Positions 12,752 through 24,310 of a stretch of DNA of 64,000 nt are shown in pieces. This stretch comes from Castor canadensis (Eukaryota > Chordata > Mammalia > Rodentia > Castoridae): the NCBI RefSeq assembly GCF_047511655.1, contig NC_133394.1, positions 105,358,343 to 105,422,342 of the forward strand. Reading direction: 5' to 3'. The position numbers and the translations under genes are program-made. Within the stretch, counting starts at the first letter, position 1. The number at the start of each line of letters is the position of its first letter. Under the pieces are notes generated by a model. It searched no databases and was not told the DNA's origin. It saw only the letters and a list, made by a program, of their open reading frames with translations.

Positions 12752-13535
12752 ATAACTTTTAAATTGTAGTATCAATTATAGTTTTAAAAATGTTTTCAGA
12801 TGATTTGACATATGTATTATATTAAGCCCTCTCTTTACAAAAAGTTGATACATCTCTACATGGGCATTACATTTTTTAACTTTCTCAATAAATGTTACCA
12901 TTTATCTAAAGCCTTTTCTTATGATTCTTATCTCTATTCCTTGGGATTTTATAGTTTTCTTTTACATGAAAAGTATCATCATTAACTATATTTTATAAGC
13001 AATTTTTATTTTTCCATAAACCATGTTTTTGAAGTTTTAGCAAAGATTTCTTTTAGTATAACTGGATAAAGTAGGAAGAGGTGGGAGGGGGGAAAGAAAG
13101 AGAAACAGTTCCTGCTCCCCACACAGGAAATGGGAGTGAAGACTCTCATTAACTATTTGCTCTCTATTTTTGACAAAACTTTTCTGGACAAATGGTGAAA
13201 CTGTATCAAATATTATATCCAAATGTTTTTTAGTTTAAGTTGTAAAAAGTGTTATAATAAAAGCAATGCAGGTAGCATGTCTACTTGGGCCAGAATTCTG
13301 ATACAATTTAGAGTTTTTTAAGATTTTGGAATATTCCTATTAAACATGAGGCATTTTAAGTATAAGATTCATATGTAAACATGAAAATCATTTTTGTGTA
13401 ATTATACGTCATACACATAGTTTTTTGGTTAATTTAAAATAACATTTTTAATATTTGGGGGCATAAAACAAAGTTTTACCATGTGGCATTTTCTACCTGA
13501 GGCATCATGGCAGAACTCAATGTGTTTCAGATATA

Positions 13536-13762
13536 GGCTAGGTGTGGTGGCTCACACCTAAAATCCTAGCTACTTGAGAGTCTAGAGATTGGAAGAACTG
13601 CGGTTCCAGGCCAGCACTAAAAAACAGGTACATGAGACCTCATGTTCACCAATGTAAGCTGCCATCCTGTACCTAAAACATAAAGGGATAGTGGTGTGGT
13701 TCAAGTGGTAGAGCACCTTCCTAGCAACTGCAAGATCCACAATTCAAACCCCAGTACTGCTG
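13536..13762 (+). repeat. Composite B1+ID SINE
   Basis: Opens with 'ggctaggtgtggtggctcac' and ends with a tRNA-like module (gtggttcaagtggtagagca ... aattcaaaccccagtact). A partial second 7SL-like monomer lies between the two. Confidence 0.85.
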
Positions 13763-13764
13763 TT

Positions 13765-15745
13765 TTGGATTTTAAAGCAATTCAGATTTTAATTTTTCAT
13801 ATTAAGGATTTTCAAACTATAGAATAAAATATGGATAAAAATTTAATTTTCGGACATGTCAAGGTAATTTATGCTTACAATCAAAGGAAAAACTTGAGAA
13901 AGGAATAGATTTTGTTATAATGAACTTTCATTTTATGTAACAACTATTTTCCCTGGACAGTGAGATCTGAGGTCGGGGTTTGTTGTTCCCTTGTTAGACG
14001 AAGTTCAATACTTTTCAAAACATGAGCTACTCATAAGGATAAGTGTGATTTGAAGAGACGTGGATGCAAAGGTGTTTATGTAAATGGCATGGCCCTCAAG
14101 CAAGCTAGCTTACCATTTTTAATGACTAATTGAAAATGCATATGTCTGTTCAAATGCTAAAGCAATAAAATATTTGTATTAGACTTAATGAGAGATGATT
14201 TTGTACTGCATTGTATTTTGTGACAAGAGGAATAACCAAAAGAATTTTGATTATTGGAAAATTTTGTTGCATATTCATATAAAGAACTTAAGCATTATAT
14301 AAGCTAACAGTATTGCATGTGTGAAGACTAAATTCCTGGAGAAAAAATGCACTGTGTTAAAATTTATATAAAGTGACATGTAGATTTTTAAATCAGTTGA
14401 AAAGAACATCAAATTTAAAAGCTATTAATAGTGTACTAAAAAAGGAGATACATAAATTGGTCACTGGTACGAAAGCACAAGTTCAAATTTAAGCACTTAG
14501 AAAAACATTAAATTAAAGGAAATGGCATTTTCTGATTCAAAGCTGTAAATGACTCACCATGATCACAGTTGGTTGGATTAGGGTTGAAGAGTGACAAAAG
14601 ATGGGACATAAGTCACTGGTCAAAAAGTTTTGACTTCTAATACTTGTTTTCACAGATTTTCAAATCTTTAAGATGTAAAACTCAAAACTTTGACAGTCAT
14701 GTTTTCAGCCATGTGCTGAAAGCCGGGTTTTATTATGACAAAAAGCTTACTACCATGCAATGAGAATTTGAAATAAGACTGGGGAGAAAATTCCAATAAT
14801 ATTTTATCTGTTAGATCCAGATTTTCAGAGCCCATAATGAAGTTTGGGTGTCTAACTCACCTTTGATTCTATACTTCAAAGCCTTTCCTTCTCATTTAAC
14901 TATGTAAGTTGAGTTTTCCTTATTTAAAACAAACAACATTCATGAAAGGATTTATTGAAATCAATTATGAAAATAACTGTGGATAAATATGGCATTAAAA
15001 GAGCCCACCATACTTTGCTAAGCTAAAAAGAATTTTATAAACTAATAGGTAGAATTTAATAAAGTATTATAAAAATTCTTTTCATATCTAAGGGAATACA
15101 CAAATTAATGACAAATTTTGACAAATTGTTTTCTGTAGACATGGACTAAAGTACCATATTTGTCACATATTTCTATAATTCCTTTTCAATAACATTTATA
15201 AAAAACATTAATATATGGCACTAAGGAAGTGAAATGTTTAAGTATGGTCATTACAGAAGTCTTATTCAATTTAACAAAAGTTCACCATACTAGCCTTATT
15301 ATCCTAGCATCCTAGCATATTATTTAGATTAAAATTTCTTTCTTAATAGTTTACAGAAAAAACTACTTTCTGACAAAACTCAAAAAGGCTGTTGTCTTGT
15401 GTGTGTGTGTGTGATGGAAAGTAAGTTTTTTTAGAGACTTTTTTAGAGACCAGATAAAAAGACACATTGAGAAATTAAGGAGGTGGTCCTAAATTGATAA
15501 CTAATGTGAGGGTAGTTTGGAACAAAAATATTCAAAGGTGACCTCAGGAAAAATCATATCTCAATATTTTACTCAATTAAGTACTGTACATCTTAGCCTA
15601 AAGAGTATGACCAAAGAAAGAAGTATTCACAATGATTATTGCCAGTCTTCTTCCATATCTATAGGAAAATCTAATCAGTATTCACAAGGAACAGTTGATT
15701 TAAGTAACTGTTTAGATACGTTTTCAAATGAGAAACACAGCGCAA
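13765..15745. other. AT-rich DNA, nothing recognised
   Basis: No repeat or gene identified apart from a short (GT)n run at about 15399-15413. A 91-codon open frame at 15517-15792 runs into the start of a LINE-1 fragment and has no domain. Confidence 0.4.
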
Positions 15746-15749
15746 CACA

Positions 15750-16890
15750 CTCTTTAAAATGTTTTGTTACTGCTCAACATCCCTGGGCATAAAGGAAATG
15801 CTAATCAAAACCATGTTAAAATTCCACCTCCTTCCTGTTAGAAAAACCACCATGAAAAGCACAAACAACCACAAATGTTGGGGAGAATGTGGGGAAAAAA
15901 GAACCCTATGCACTGGTTGTGGAAATGTAAATTAGTACGACTACTATGAAAAGCAGTAGAGTGGTCACTCATAAAAACTAAAAATAGAACTGCCATATGA
16001 TCCAGTGATTCGACTCTTAAGGATATTCCTAAAGGAGTGTAAGTCAGGTTACAAAATTACAGCATTATTCATAATAGCTCAACTATTTAAATAGCCGAGT
16101 TACCCCACTACTTATGAATGGATCAAGAAAATGTGGTATTTATACACAATGGAATTTCATTCAGCCATAAAGAAGAATGAAATTTTGTCATTTGCAGGCA
16201 AATGGAACTGGAGAACATCATCATAAATGAAGTTATTCAGGTGCAGCATGCCAAAAGTAACATGTTTTCACTCATATGTGGAATATAGACCTAATACAAA
16301 TACAGCAATTCTATGAAAAACAGGTTTCAATAAGGGTGGTCACATACAAATTGAAGAGGGTAAAAGAATGAAGTTAAGAAGGTGAATATGGTTGATGTAC
16401 TCTCTGTACAAGAATGAATATAGAATGTTTAAACTGCTTGAAACTACTACAAGAAAGGGACTAAGATAAAAAGAAGAAAAATACAGGAGATGAATCAAAT
16501 CAGGCTATAATATATATAAACATGGAAATGCCAAAAAGAAATTCCCCGTGTAGCTCTCTTAAACAAGCTCATTTCTTCTTCTTTTTTTCTTATACAAAAT
16601 CAGAGAACGGGAGGGCAGAACAGGTCCTGCCTTGGGGGAGGGTGGTACCAGTGGGAGAGCAAGGAGGTGGGGAAATTGTGATGGAGGATGAATAAGGTGC
16701 AAATACAGTATATGCATGTATGTAAATGGAAAACAATATCTGTTGAAACTATTCCAGAAATGGGATGAGGAAGGGATGAAGGACAACAGTGGAGGGGGTG
16801 CATTCAAGTACAATATATTTGATATGTTGTAAGAAATTTTATGAATGCCACAATGTATCCCCCCAGCACAACAAAAATAATTTAAAAATT
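15750..16890 (+). mobile_element. LINE-1, ORF2 C-terminal part and 3' UTR
   Basis: Successive LINE-1 landmarks occur in order: 'ggaaatgctaatcaaaacca', 'gccatatgatccagtgattc', 'gcattattcataatagctca', 'aagaaaatgtggtatttata', 'ggcaaatggaactggagaac', then a 3' UTR with a G-rich 'ggtaccagtgggag' block and a 'cacaatgtatcccccc' terminus. The reading frame is broken by substitutions and indels; it is 5'-truncated and cannot encode active reverse transcriptase. Confidence 0.9.
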
Positions 16891-17499
16891 GAATCAAAGA
16901 AAATTAAAATGTTTTGTTATTGCATTTGTGTTTCTTTCACAGCATTTATCACAGATTGATAATGTCATATGTATGTCAAGTACACATGTACATCAGATAT
17001 ATATGGATAATTCATTACTTTCAGTGACACTTTCCTGTATGAAAATGTAAGTTTTATGATAGCCAGGGCTATTATTTGTTTTGCCTAGTGCGTCTAAAAG
17101 CATCTCTCAGAATTTTCTCTCATTCTGTATTTGCTAAACCATTGAAATTAAATTTCTATTTTGGTTTTACAATATTCTTTCAATATATCTTGTATTATAC
17201 CATTCTCATTCAATTTATTCTTAAAATTTTACCTTCCTAACTTTCAAAATTCCTCTGATATTATATTTCTCTATGTCTTGAAAGAGAATCACAACATCTG
17301 AACTCATTATTGCTTAAAAGTCTCTTCAAGTCCATTTCATGGTTGAATCCTTTAACAAATAAATATTGATAAGATGATTGTAGATTTCTTTACAAAGTTT
17401 TGAAATCTTATATATTTGTATTTTTTCAATTTTGCTATGTAAAAAAATGTGATTAATGTTTTATTGCATCACAGGGTTCTTGAAAGTATCATTTTATTG

Positions 17500-17580
17500 G
17501 GTCGGGGTATAGCTCAGTAGTAGAGTGTCTACTTAGCATGTGCATGGCCCTAGTTTTGATCCCAGCAGAAAAAAAAAAAA
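17500..17580 (+). repeat. ID-type SINE
   Basis: A tRNA-like head (gtatagctcagtagtagagt) with a B-box-like 'gttttgatccc' and a 12-13 nt poly(A) tail. It stands alone, without a 7SL module, and is close to the classic rodent ID element. Confidence 0.85.
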
Positions 17581-17679
17581 CATAAAATATGTCATTATAG
17601 TATCCATATAGATCTGTTATCATACTTTGTCATGCCTACTGAGTGCAAAGGGGTTTTTGCTAGTCTGATTTTTGGACTG

Positions 17680-17808
17680 CTCACCTGGTTTTCTGGGATT
17701 TGAACTCAGGGCCTACCCATTGGGCTGCTCCATTAGCCCTTTTTTTGAGATAGTTTTTTTCCTGAATACTTAGGATTACAGGTGTGAGTCACCGACTCTC
17801 AGCCCTCC
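17680..17808 (-). repeat. SINE, ID-like piece joined to B1-like piece
   Basis: The plus strand shows an ID complement (gggatttgaactcagggcct) followed by a B1 complement (taggattacaggtgtgagtc). Both modules are shortened. Confidence 0.7.
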
Positions 17809-18539
17809 TGGATTTCAACAGTTCTATTTTTAATAGAAACGTTAGGTAGATCATCTGAATGCTTCTAGCTTCATGGCAAGGTAGCAGCTTGTCTGCCTCT
17901 GTGCTCTATGCCAAACACATAAGTGCCTTTTTCAGTAGACAGAAGATAGTCCTCACAGTCATTTTTGAAAATGTGAACTTTGCCCCTGCAATTGATAATG
18001 TACCTTGGAACCAAAATCATTTCATATATTTACCCCTAAATGAAGAAATGATTCCATTTTTAAAAAATTAATTAAACCAACAGAAAAAAGGAAATATTTG
18101 CATTTGGTGGCATTTGAAAGTCCCTTACGCATAGAAAATTGTTGCTCCTAGCCTAAACAGATCTGTAAAGTGTGTGTGTGTGTGCTTTTTTTTTTGTTTT
18201 GTTTTGTTTTTATTTTATTGTTGGTTTTGTGAACATGAGAAACTGTTAGGAGAATTACTTCTTATAGCCACATTACCAGAAATGTGTAAAAGAAGACTAT
18301 ATTTATTTTTTGAGTCATGTGAAAATGCTTTTAAAATAAAAGTCTATTTCCAAATAATCAATCTGCACATACAATCTGTATAGTGCTTAATTTAATGCAT
18401 AATGAAATCACTCAATATAAAATAGAAGCTATTTTAGTCCTCAGGGACAAAAATGTTCACCTATGGAATCCATGGATAAAGAAAAGAATATGGATTCAGT
18501 CAAACAGATAGGGGCTAAAATAAAAATGACCTGAAGATG

Positions 18540-18906
18540 ATAACATTATGACTTTATGTATTCCTGTGGCCCAATGTCCTTATTGAAAAATGGACTGCAG
18601 GAGGTCCCAAAAGGTGATAAGTGGTCAAGGAGACACATCTCCTTCCTGGAAAACTTCTGTCTAGACCTGAGAGACATCTCTGCCCTCAGGCAATACTAAA
18701 AAAGGATTTAAAAACCCAATCTCCAAGCTGACCCATGGAATCACTGGTTTCTGGGTCCCCCTGCATGTTTCACCATGTTTCTTTTCTCTTCTCTACAAAC
18801 AAAATCTTTCTGACCTCTGCTGCTGGAGTCTGCCTGTGCTTTCATTCTCAGAGCAGGCTCAAGAACCTGAGTACCTGAAATTCCTGTACATGTCATCTGT
18901 GCATCA
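18540..18906 (+). repeat. Probable 5' LTR of a class I endogenous retrovirus
   Basis: The stretch has LTR-like composition: an A/T TATA-like box near 18705 (tttaaaaaccc), an A-rich polyadenylation-like motif near 18798, a C/T-rich U5-like end, and a terminal CA at 18905-18906. A tRNA-primer-like site follows within five bases. The left boundary is not determined; the start given is an estimate. No second LTR copy was found downstream, so the provirus is truncated. Confidence 0.55.
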
Positions 18907-18910
18907 TATT

Positions 18911-18928
18911 TGGTGACTATGAAGGAAG
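18911..18928 (+). other. Degenerate retroviral primer binding site, tRNA-Arg type
   Basis: TGGTGACTATGAAGGAAG sits just after the LTR end. It matches 14 of 18 positions of the arginine-type primer site TGGTGACCACGAAGGGAC, which is complementary to the 3' end of a tRNA-Arg. Class I elements of the ERV9/HERV-W kind use this primer. The identification rests on position after the LTR as well as on similarity. Confidence 0.5.
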
Positions 18929-19072
18929 AAGTTTTCACCTGAGATTGGTATAGGTTGTGCCAAACTGGGAAAGTCTGCCTAGGAAGGTGACCATGACCAT
19001 CCAGCACTCAGTGGAGTCTGTTCTCCAGGGAGCCCCCACACCATGCCTTAGCTGTGGTGGACATCTCAGACC

Positions 19073-19104
<32 letters not shown>

Positions 19105-20409
19105 TTTTCTCTCTTTCTCTCTATCTTGTTAAAGAGGGTTTCTCCTTTGGGAACCTGAGGAAAAGCTCCAATCCTATTACAGCAATAAAGAAAGCAACCC
19201 AAGAGAACCTGGGGGCCAGCTAGGGGCTTATACCAGACTGCCAATGTTACATGGGTGGAGCCAGACTTCAGTCACTGAGGCTTTTTTTTTCCTCTCAACT
19301 GTTGCTTCCCTCCTTCCTTAAACTCTCTCCCTTTCAAGATCTGACCTGCTTAGGAGGAGGTCTGAAAATAGCCGATGGAAAGGAAAGTTTCTCTTCAAGC
19401 TATAAGTGTGCTCTGGCTGGGTCACTCCTTGGTGTCACCTGAAGGCTAAAGATGCAACTTCCTGACCTATCCTGAGGCTCCAAAGGGGGCTAAGTCTTGG
19501 ACTTTTCCAGCCATGTCTGAGGCAATCAGACAATTAGATCTCTTATACTTCCTTCATGGTTTCCATGGCCTGAGAGTTGAGTTCACCCCTCTCATCCAGT
19601 GCTCCAGTACTGTCTTTAGGCAGCACTGACCTGGACATCAGTGTGACCAATAATCCCTCATGCATTGAGCCTGTAAACTCTCTTTTCCCCCAATCCTCAG
19701 CCTCTTCTTCCCCTTTCTGAAGTAGTTCAGGATGAGTGTCCCCCTCCCCCTTCCTTTGCTCTAAACAACAGTGGGTTTCCTTCTTCAGGCAGTTTGGGAA
19801 AAATCCCTGCAGGCACCAGAAAATGCTAGTCTCTAACTCTGGCTTAACTGCCTTTGTCAAGCATCAGGTCAACTGGTTAAATAGGTTCTGCATCCTGCAC
19901 TCAGGAAAAGAATACAAAAAGCAGAGACCTCATGATCATCTCCATTTTTGCCCCTTACCACAGCAAAAGCCTTCAGATGCTCCCTCTCTTTTCATAGAAA
20001 ATATATGCCTACAGGATATATAGGGGGACAGAAGTCTACTTCTTTAGGAGTTCCCATCCACACCTCTGCAGGGGTCCTCCCTCTGGTCATGCAAGCTCTC
20101 TTGGTTACTTTGATAGAGTTAATTTTAAATTACAATGCTTCAGCTGGTAGAGGAGAACTAGGTACCTGGGTTACAGGGCAAACAGGTAAGTCAAATGGAT
20201 AAAAAACTTGGTCAGGGGCATTCTGGTGGAGAAGCTGCACCTGGAAAACCTAAATGTCCCCCATGACCTTAGCCACAGGTGGCAGTGGCGGGAGAACAAT
20301 GGAGAGAGGGATGCCCTCTCCCACTGAAGTTTCTCCTCATCTGGGGATGCCTAGGTAAAAGGAGAAACCTCTGCTAAGGTGACCGATTTTCCCTTGTTTC
20401 CCTTTTTAG
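18929..20409 (+). mobile_element. Leader region of the class I ERV
   Basis: About 1.5 kb separates the primer site from the gag-like start, consistent with a long untranslated leader. It contains a (CT)n microsatellite at about 19078-19122 and a splice-donor-like CAGGTAAGT near 20184. Short open frames here on both strands have no recognisable domains and are treated as chance. Base composition is more balanced than the AT-rich flanks, which supports an inserted element. Confidence 0.5.
19078..19122. repeat. (CT)n microsatellite
   Basis: A CT-rich tract inside the ERV leader. It creates an Arg-Glu repeat frame on the minus strand that is not a gene. Confidence 0.9.
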
Positions 20410-20608
20410 ATGGGGAAACAAGCCTCAAGAATCCATCCAGGAAGGATCCCCCCTTTCCTGCTTATTAAAACATTGGAAAGACCTTAATCCAAAAAGTATT
20501 CAACAAAACCAACTCAATTTTACTGCACCCAGGCTTGGCCACAGTATCCTTGGGGAGATGAGGAAAGATGGCCAAAATGGGGAAGCATTAATTATAATTA
20601 ATGTATAA
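20410..20608 (+). pseudogene. Decayed gag (matrix N-terminus) of a class I ERV
   Basis: An ATG at 20410 begins a Met-Gly start as in myristoylated Gag matrix proteins. Gag-like residues are spread over two frames: the start frame, then a frame offset by one around 20452-20520 (a Leu/Cys-rich helix followed by His-Trp-Lys), then the first frame again with AWPQY at 20533-20547 and a Trp-Pro...Gly-Ser-Ile-Asn-Tyr segment ending at a TAA at 20599-20601. In the start frame an earlier stop occurs about 25 codons in. At least two frameshifts and one in-frame stop make it non-functional. After about 20608 the sequence becomes low-complexity AT, so the rest of gag, pol and env is missing here. Confidence 0.65.
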
Positions 20609-20650
20609 TTAATAATTAATAAATTAAATTGAAAAATTATATTCTTCAAT
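20580..20650. repeat. AT-rich low-complexity tract at the ERV break
   Basis: Repeated ATTAAT/TAATTA units mark the point where gag-like similarity stops. Confidence 0.7.
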
Positions 20651-20864
20651 GCAACCATTGCTAATTGAAGGTAATATGCAAGTTTCCCTTAATAGAGGGT
20701 CCATTGTATGAAGTGTTAACATAGAAAATCTGGAGCAGATTTAAAGTGCCCTACTCAATCAGTAAGTCATCAACTAGGGTAAGCAAAAGGTCCCAGAGAA
20801 AATTTATTCACCATCACTGAGGTGTGTCTTAGTGAAAAGAGATCCAACTTCTAGTTGTATATTA

Positions 20865-21030
20865 ATTGCACAATGAGGTTTCATTTGCTCTTTCCATACA
20901 TGCATAAAATATACTTTGATCAAATTCACTCCCTCTGCTACTCTTTCTTATCCCTCCCTTCACAATTTCTGTGAATTTCATTATTTGCTTTCATATATGC
21001 ACCTTTTAAATGTGCTGATTGGACAGTACT
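20865..21030 (-). mobile_element. Old LINE-1 3' UTR fragment
   Basis: The plus strand reads 'ccatacatgcataaaatata', 'ctttgatcaaattcactccc' and 'tatccctcccttcaca', resembling the complement of an older LINE-1 3' UTR. Confidence 0.5.
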
Positions 21031-22255
21031 CTGTAAGGCAGAAGAAAGACAGGAGATGAGAGCTTTTGCTCTATGGAATAGACTCCCAAACTTCAATGTA
21101 AGTGGTGGGTCCCAGAATGTCAGAGAAGCAGCAGCAATTAATTGCCAAGAGTCAGGGGAAGGTGAAAGCATAACATTTGAGAGTAGCATTCAAAGGAGTT
21201 ACTGAACAGAGATCTTTAGTGTGGTTAGATTACAGAGGAAATTGTAGCACTTAAATATGAAGAAACCTGAATCTAAGTAAAAATTTTAGATATTAATTCT
21301 TTATCAGGTCACGCAATTCCAGGAAAGCAAAAGTGAAGGGGAAAAAAAACTAAGGTAAAGTTACCCATTTCTCCACTTCCATTTGGTTTATGTTGGACAT
21401 GCTAACCAGTCTGGTCATGAAGACAAAGACAGGAAAATGATAAGGTCTAAAATCTCTCACTATTTAAAGAATGAATTCCACATGTAAAGTAGAAGAAAAC
21501 CAATTCCTACAAACCTTTACACCTGAATAATTAAAGGGTAAAGAGTGTAGGGGAAACAGAAAAGGACAGGAGAAGTAATGTTTAGTAAATGAGAGGGAAT
21601 TCAAAGAGAGTGCAATATCAATCTACATAAGAAAAGCAAGTGGCCAAATATATCAAATGCTGCTGATACTTTAAAATGTTGAGGATTTTAGCAAGGTGAA
21701 GATCAAAAGTCAATAAACACATTTGTAGAACAAGGAGCAAATATCTGAATAAGGGAGAAAGCAAAAAATTCAACAAGAATGAAAACTATCTTTTAATGTT
21801 TCATTTAATACAGACCTACTTGACCTGATAAAAAACTCTGTATCACCTAGGGAAACAAATGTAAATTGTATCTGTATCAGATGAATAACTTGGATGGTTC
21901 AGTCTAGGCACAATATAAAAACACAAGAGTTTTGCTTTAGAGGAATGAAATAAAACATCGTGGCAGCAGAAGGGAAAGCTGAGTTCAGACATGAGTTTGT
22001 TTTGTTTAGCTTGCTTACTTTCATGTGACTGATATAGTATATACTTAATGTGAAGAGACATGAACTTGCTAAAGGAGAACTGCAGATAAATGGAAATGTG
22101 CGTAGAATTGCTGTAGCCATATTCAGGAGTAGCCAAGGGAATATGAACTAGTGGTTAAGAAGATATGAACTGTGCAAGATAAAAGCATGGATAATTCATT
22201 CATAGTAACTTAGGAAAAGGAGAATGTTGGATATGAATACTATTTAAAAGATGTG
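21031..22255. other. Unclassified DNA, possibly an ancient repeat
   Basis: The segment at 21640-21780 (aatgctgctgatactttaaa and following) recalls an ancient mammalian repeat whose family I cannot name. Overlapping minus-strand frames at 21843-22136 are not convincing. Confidence 0.3.
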
Positions 22256-22258
22256 GTA

Positions 22259-22326
22259 GGGACTATGGATGTAGCTCACTGATAGACACTAGCATTCTTA
22301 AGTCCCGGTGTTCAACTGCCAGTACT
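22259..22326 (+). repeat. ID-type SINE fragment
   Basis: Contains 'ggatgtagctcactgataga' and 'gttcaactgccagtact', a worn tRNA-like module. It runs directly into a LINE-1 3' end. Confidence 0.6.
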
Positions 22327-22327
22327 G

Positions 22328-22440
22328 GATGGTGAATTCAAGTATGATATATTTGATTAATTGTAAGAACTTTTGTAAATGCCAGAATGTACCACCACCC
22401 AGCACAACAATAAGGAAGAAAAATACGTAAAAATATGAAT
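22328..22440 (+). mobile_element. LINE-1 3' terminus
   Basis: Carries 'gaattcaagtatgatatatt', 'gtaagaacttttgtaaatgc' and 'accacccagcacaacaataa', the standard 3' end of the LINE-1 family in this window. Confidence 0.8.
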
Positions 22441-23164
22441 AAACATAAGATGTGGTGGTAGAAATGTGTAGGATTTCTCAATGAAGCAAAAATTTTTCAG
22501 AGTAAAATAGATGGATTTTCTGTTGCCAATAAAAATTTAACTAATGTGCTGGACCAAGTGATTATTCCAAAATTTAAAAATCAAATGGTTTCCCTCTTTA
22601 ATTTCCAGAAGGGATCCTACATTGAGAATTTTTAAGTGAAAAGTAATTTTCTGCACATGGAACCCCATAAAATGAGTTTCTACATGAACGGTTACTATCT
22701 AAAATGAAGTAACAGGTTTAAAGTTTCCAGTTTCTACTATTTAAAAAATGGGAAAACTAAAATAGGGAGTCATTTACAAGAAATTATATCTAACAATCTT
22801 ATGTAATATATTAGTACCTATACTACTTTTATATTCTTCCAGGAATTTAAACATATTGGTCTCCCAAACTGTACCACTAGTCAAGTTCTAGGTTTCAAAT
22901 AAGAAATTTAAAGCTAAAACATAAGTTTGGAACATTTCAACTAAAACTAAAAGAGGTAAACACAGAAACAGTCTTTCACTTCCACCCTTCAACATCCCAT
23001 CCTAGAGTAATTGGTGTTAACAATTACTTGTATATGGGGATACAAAAGAAATATTTATTTAACACCTGTTGAGATAAAAGAAGCCCAATTTGCATTTGAA
23101 CAAAAACAGTATCAAAAGAAACAGAGGATCACAAAAAGGCAGTCAAGATATCTAATTTGCATTC

Positions 23165-23283
23165 TTTAAAATGTTTTTGAGACAGGGTCCAGCTAGGTGG
23201 TACAGGATGGCCTCAAACCTACAATTCTTTGGCCTCTTACCTCTTGAGTGGTGAGATTACAGGCATGTGCCATAGCTTGTTTA
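23165..23283 (-). repeat. B1-like SINE
   Basis: The plus strand carries 'tttgagacagggtcc' and 'gagattacaggcatgtgcca', the reverse complement of a B1/Alu-type monomer. Confidence 0.8.
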
Positions 23284-23289
23284 TTTTTA

Positions 23290-24000
23290 ATAACAGTTTA
23301 ACAGCCCATAGCTTATTATTAGTAGCATTTTATTAGCTTCCACTGAAATTTGTAAACATGTCACAAAATAACATAGAAACCTATGTGGTTTATTAATTAA
23401 TTTTAATTAATTATGTAGGTTATATTAACAAGGTATGAATTGACTGGTTAAAAGTACATATATTTTTAATAGATACTTTCAAATAATTTAAAAGGTACTG
23501 AGGCAATTAACATTTCTTCTATGACTGCTTTGAAAACTTCATTTCTTCACATATACTATAGCACTAGAAAGATCAATAATTTTTCTTTGTTCTTTAAAAA
23601 TTGGAATTGATCTCACAACATAAAATTTCTTCTGGATATAAGTTAAGGATAAATTTTAAAATTTTAAAATATTTAAAATTTTAAAAATATAATCACTAAG
23701 TAAACTCTACATTTCCATAGAATTTTGTAATAATATTTAAATTTTATCTAAATTTTGAGAATTTTATCTAAGCTAAAATTGTAGGAAAGTGAAGAGGCCT
23801 GAAGTAGAGTAATTTTAATTATGCTCTAGTACAAATTCTGTACAAAAAATGAAAAAATTTATTTGACAAATCTCTTCTGAAGTGAAGAACTAGGGAGTAA
23901 AGTGTTGATCTATTTATTCTCATCAGCCAATTGGAGATTTATCTTTAGAAATTATAGATGGTATTTTGAACAAATAAGTGCAGAGTTGTGTATTCTAGAA
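23290..24000. other. AT-rich DNA, nothing recognised
   Basis: Very AT-rich with short palindromic AT words (TTAATTAATTTTAATTAATT at about 23391). No gene or named repeat. Confidence 0.4.
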
Positions 24001-24310
24001 TGAAACCTGTTGGTGAGTTCCAATAAAATAATGCCAGCCGCAGCTCTGTTATGCCAATTGCTTGAGAGAATGATACTCCCTGCGGAGCAGTTTTCATAAT
24101 TTTTCTTTAAAATGCTACAAGAGGGTTTCTCAATTATAATAAAGATCAGCTTGATTATAATTATAGAACTTTGGACAGGAAAATTTAAACAGAGTTCATC
24201 TAATTTATAATTGGAAGATAATTGTATTTGACATTACATTGAAGTCAATAAGGATAATTATTGCCATTAAAATGACATTAAAACCTTGTAATTTTAAAGG
24301 CACGAATTGC
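24001..24310. other. Candidate conserved non-coding element
   Basis: Repeat-free sequence with no microsatellites, several homeodomain-type TAAT/ATTA cores, and non-degenerate vocabulary (ccagccgcagctctgttatg; ggataattattgccattaaa). This texture resembles developmental enhancers in gene deserts. It is an inference from appearance alone; no open frame or RNA signature is present. Confidence 0.35.

Noticed and set aside
19008-19244. Arg-Glu repeat protein on the minus strand
   Set aside because: Product of a (CT)n microsatellite.
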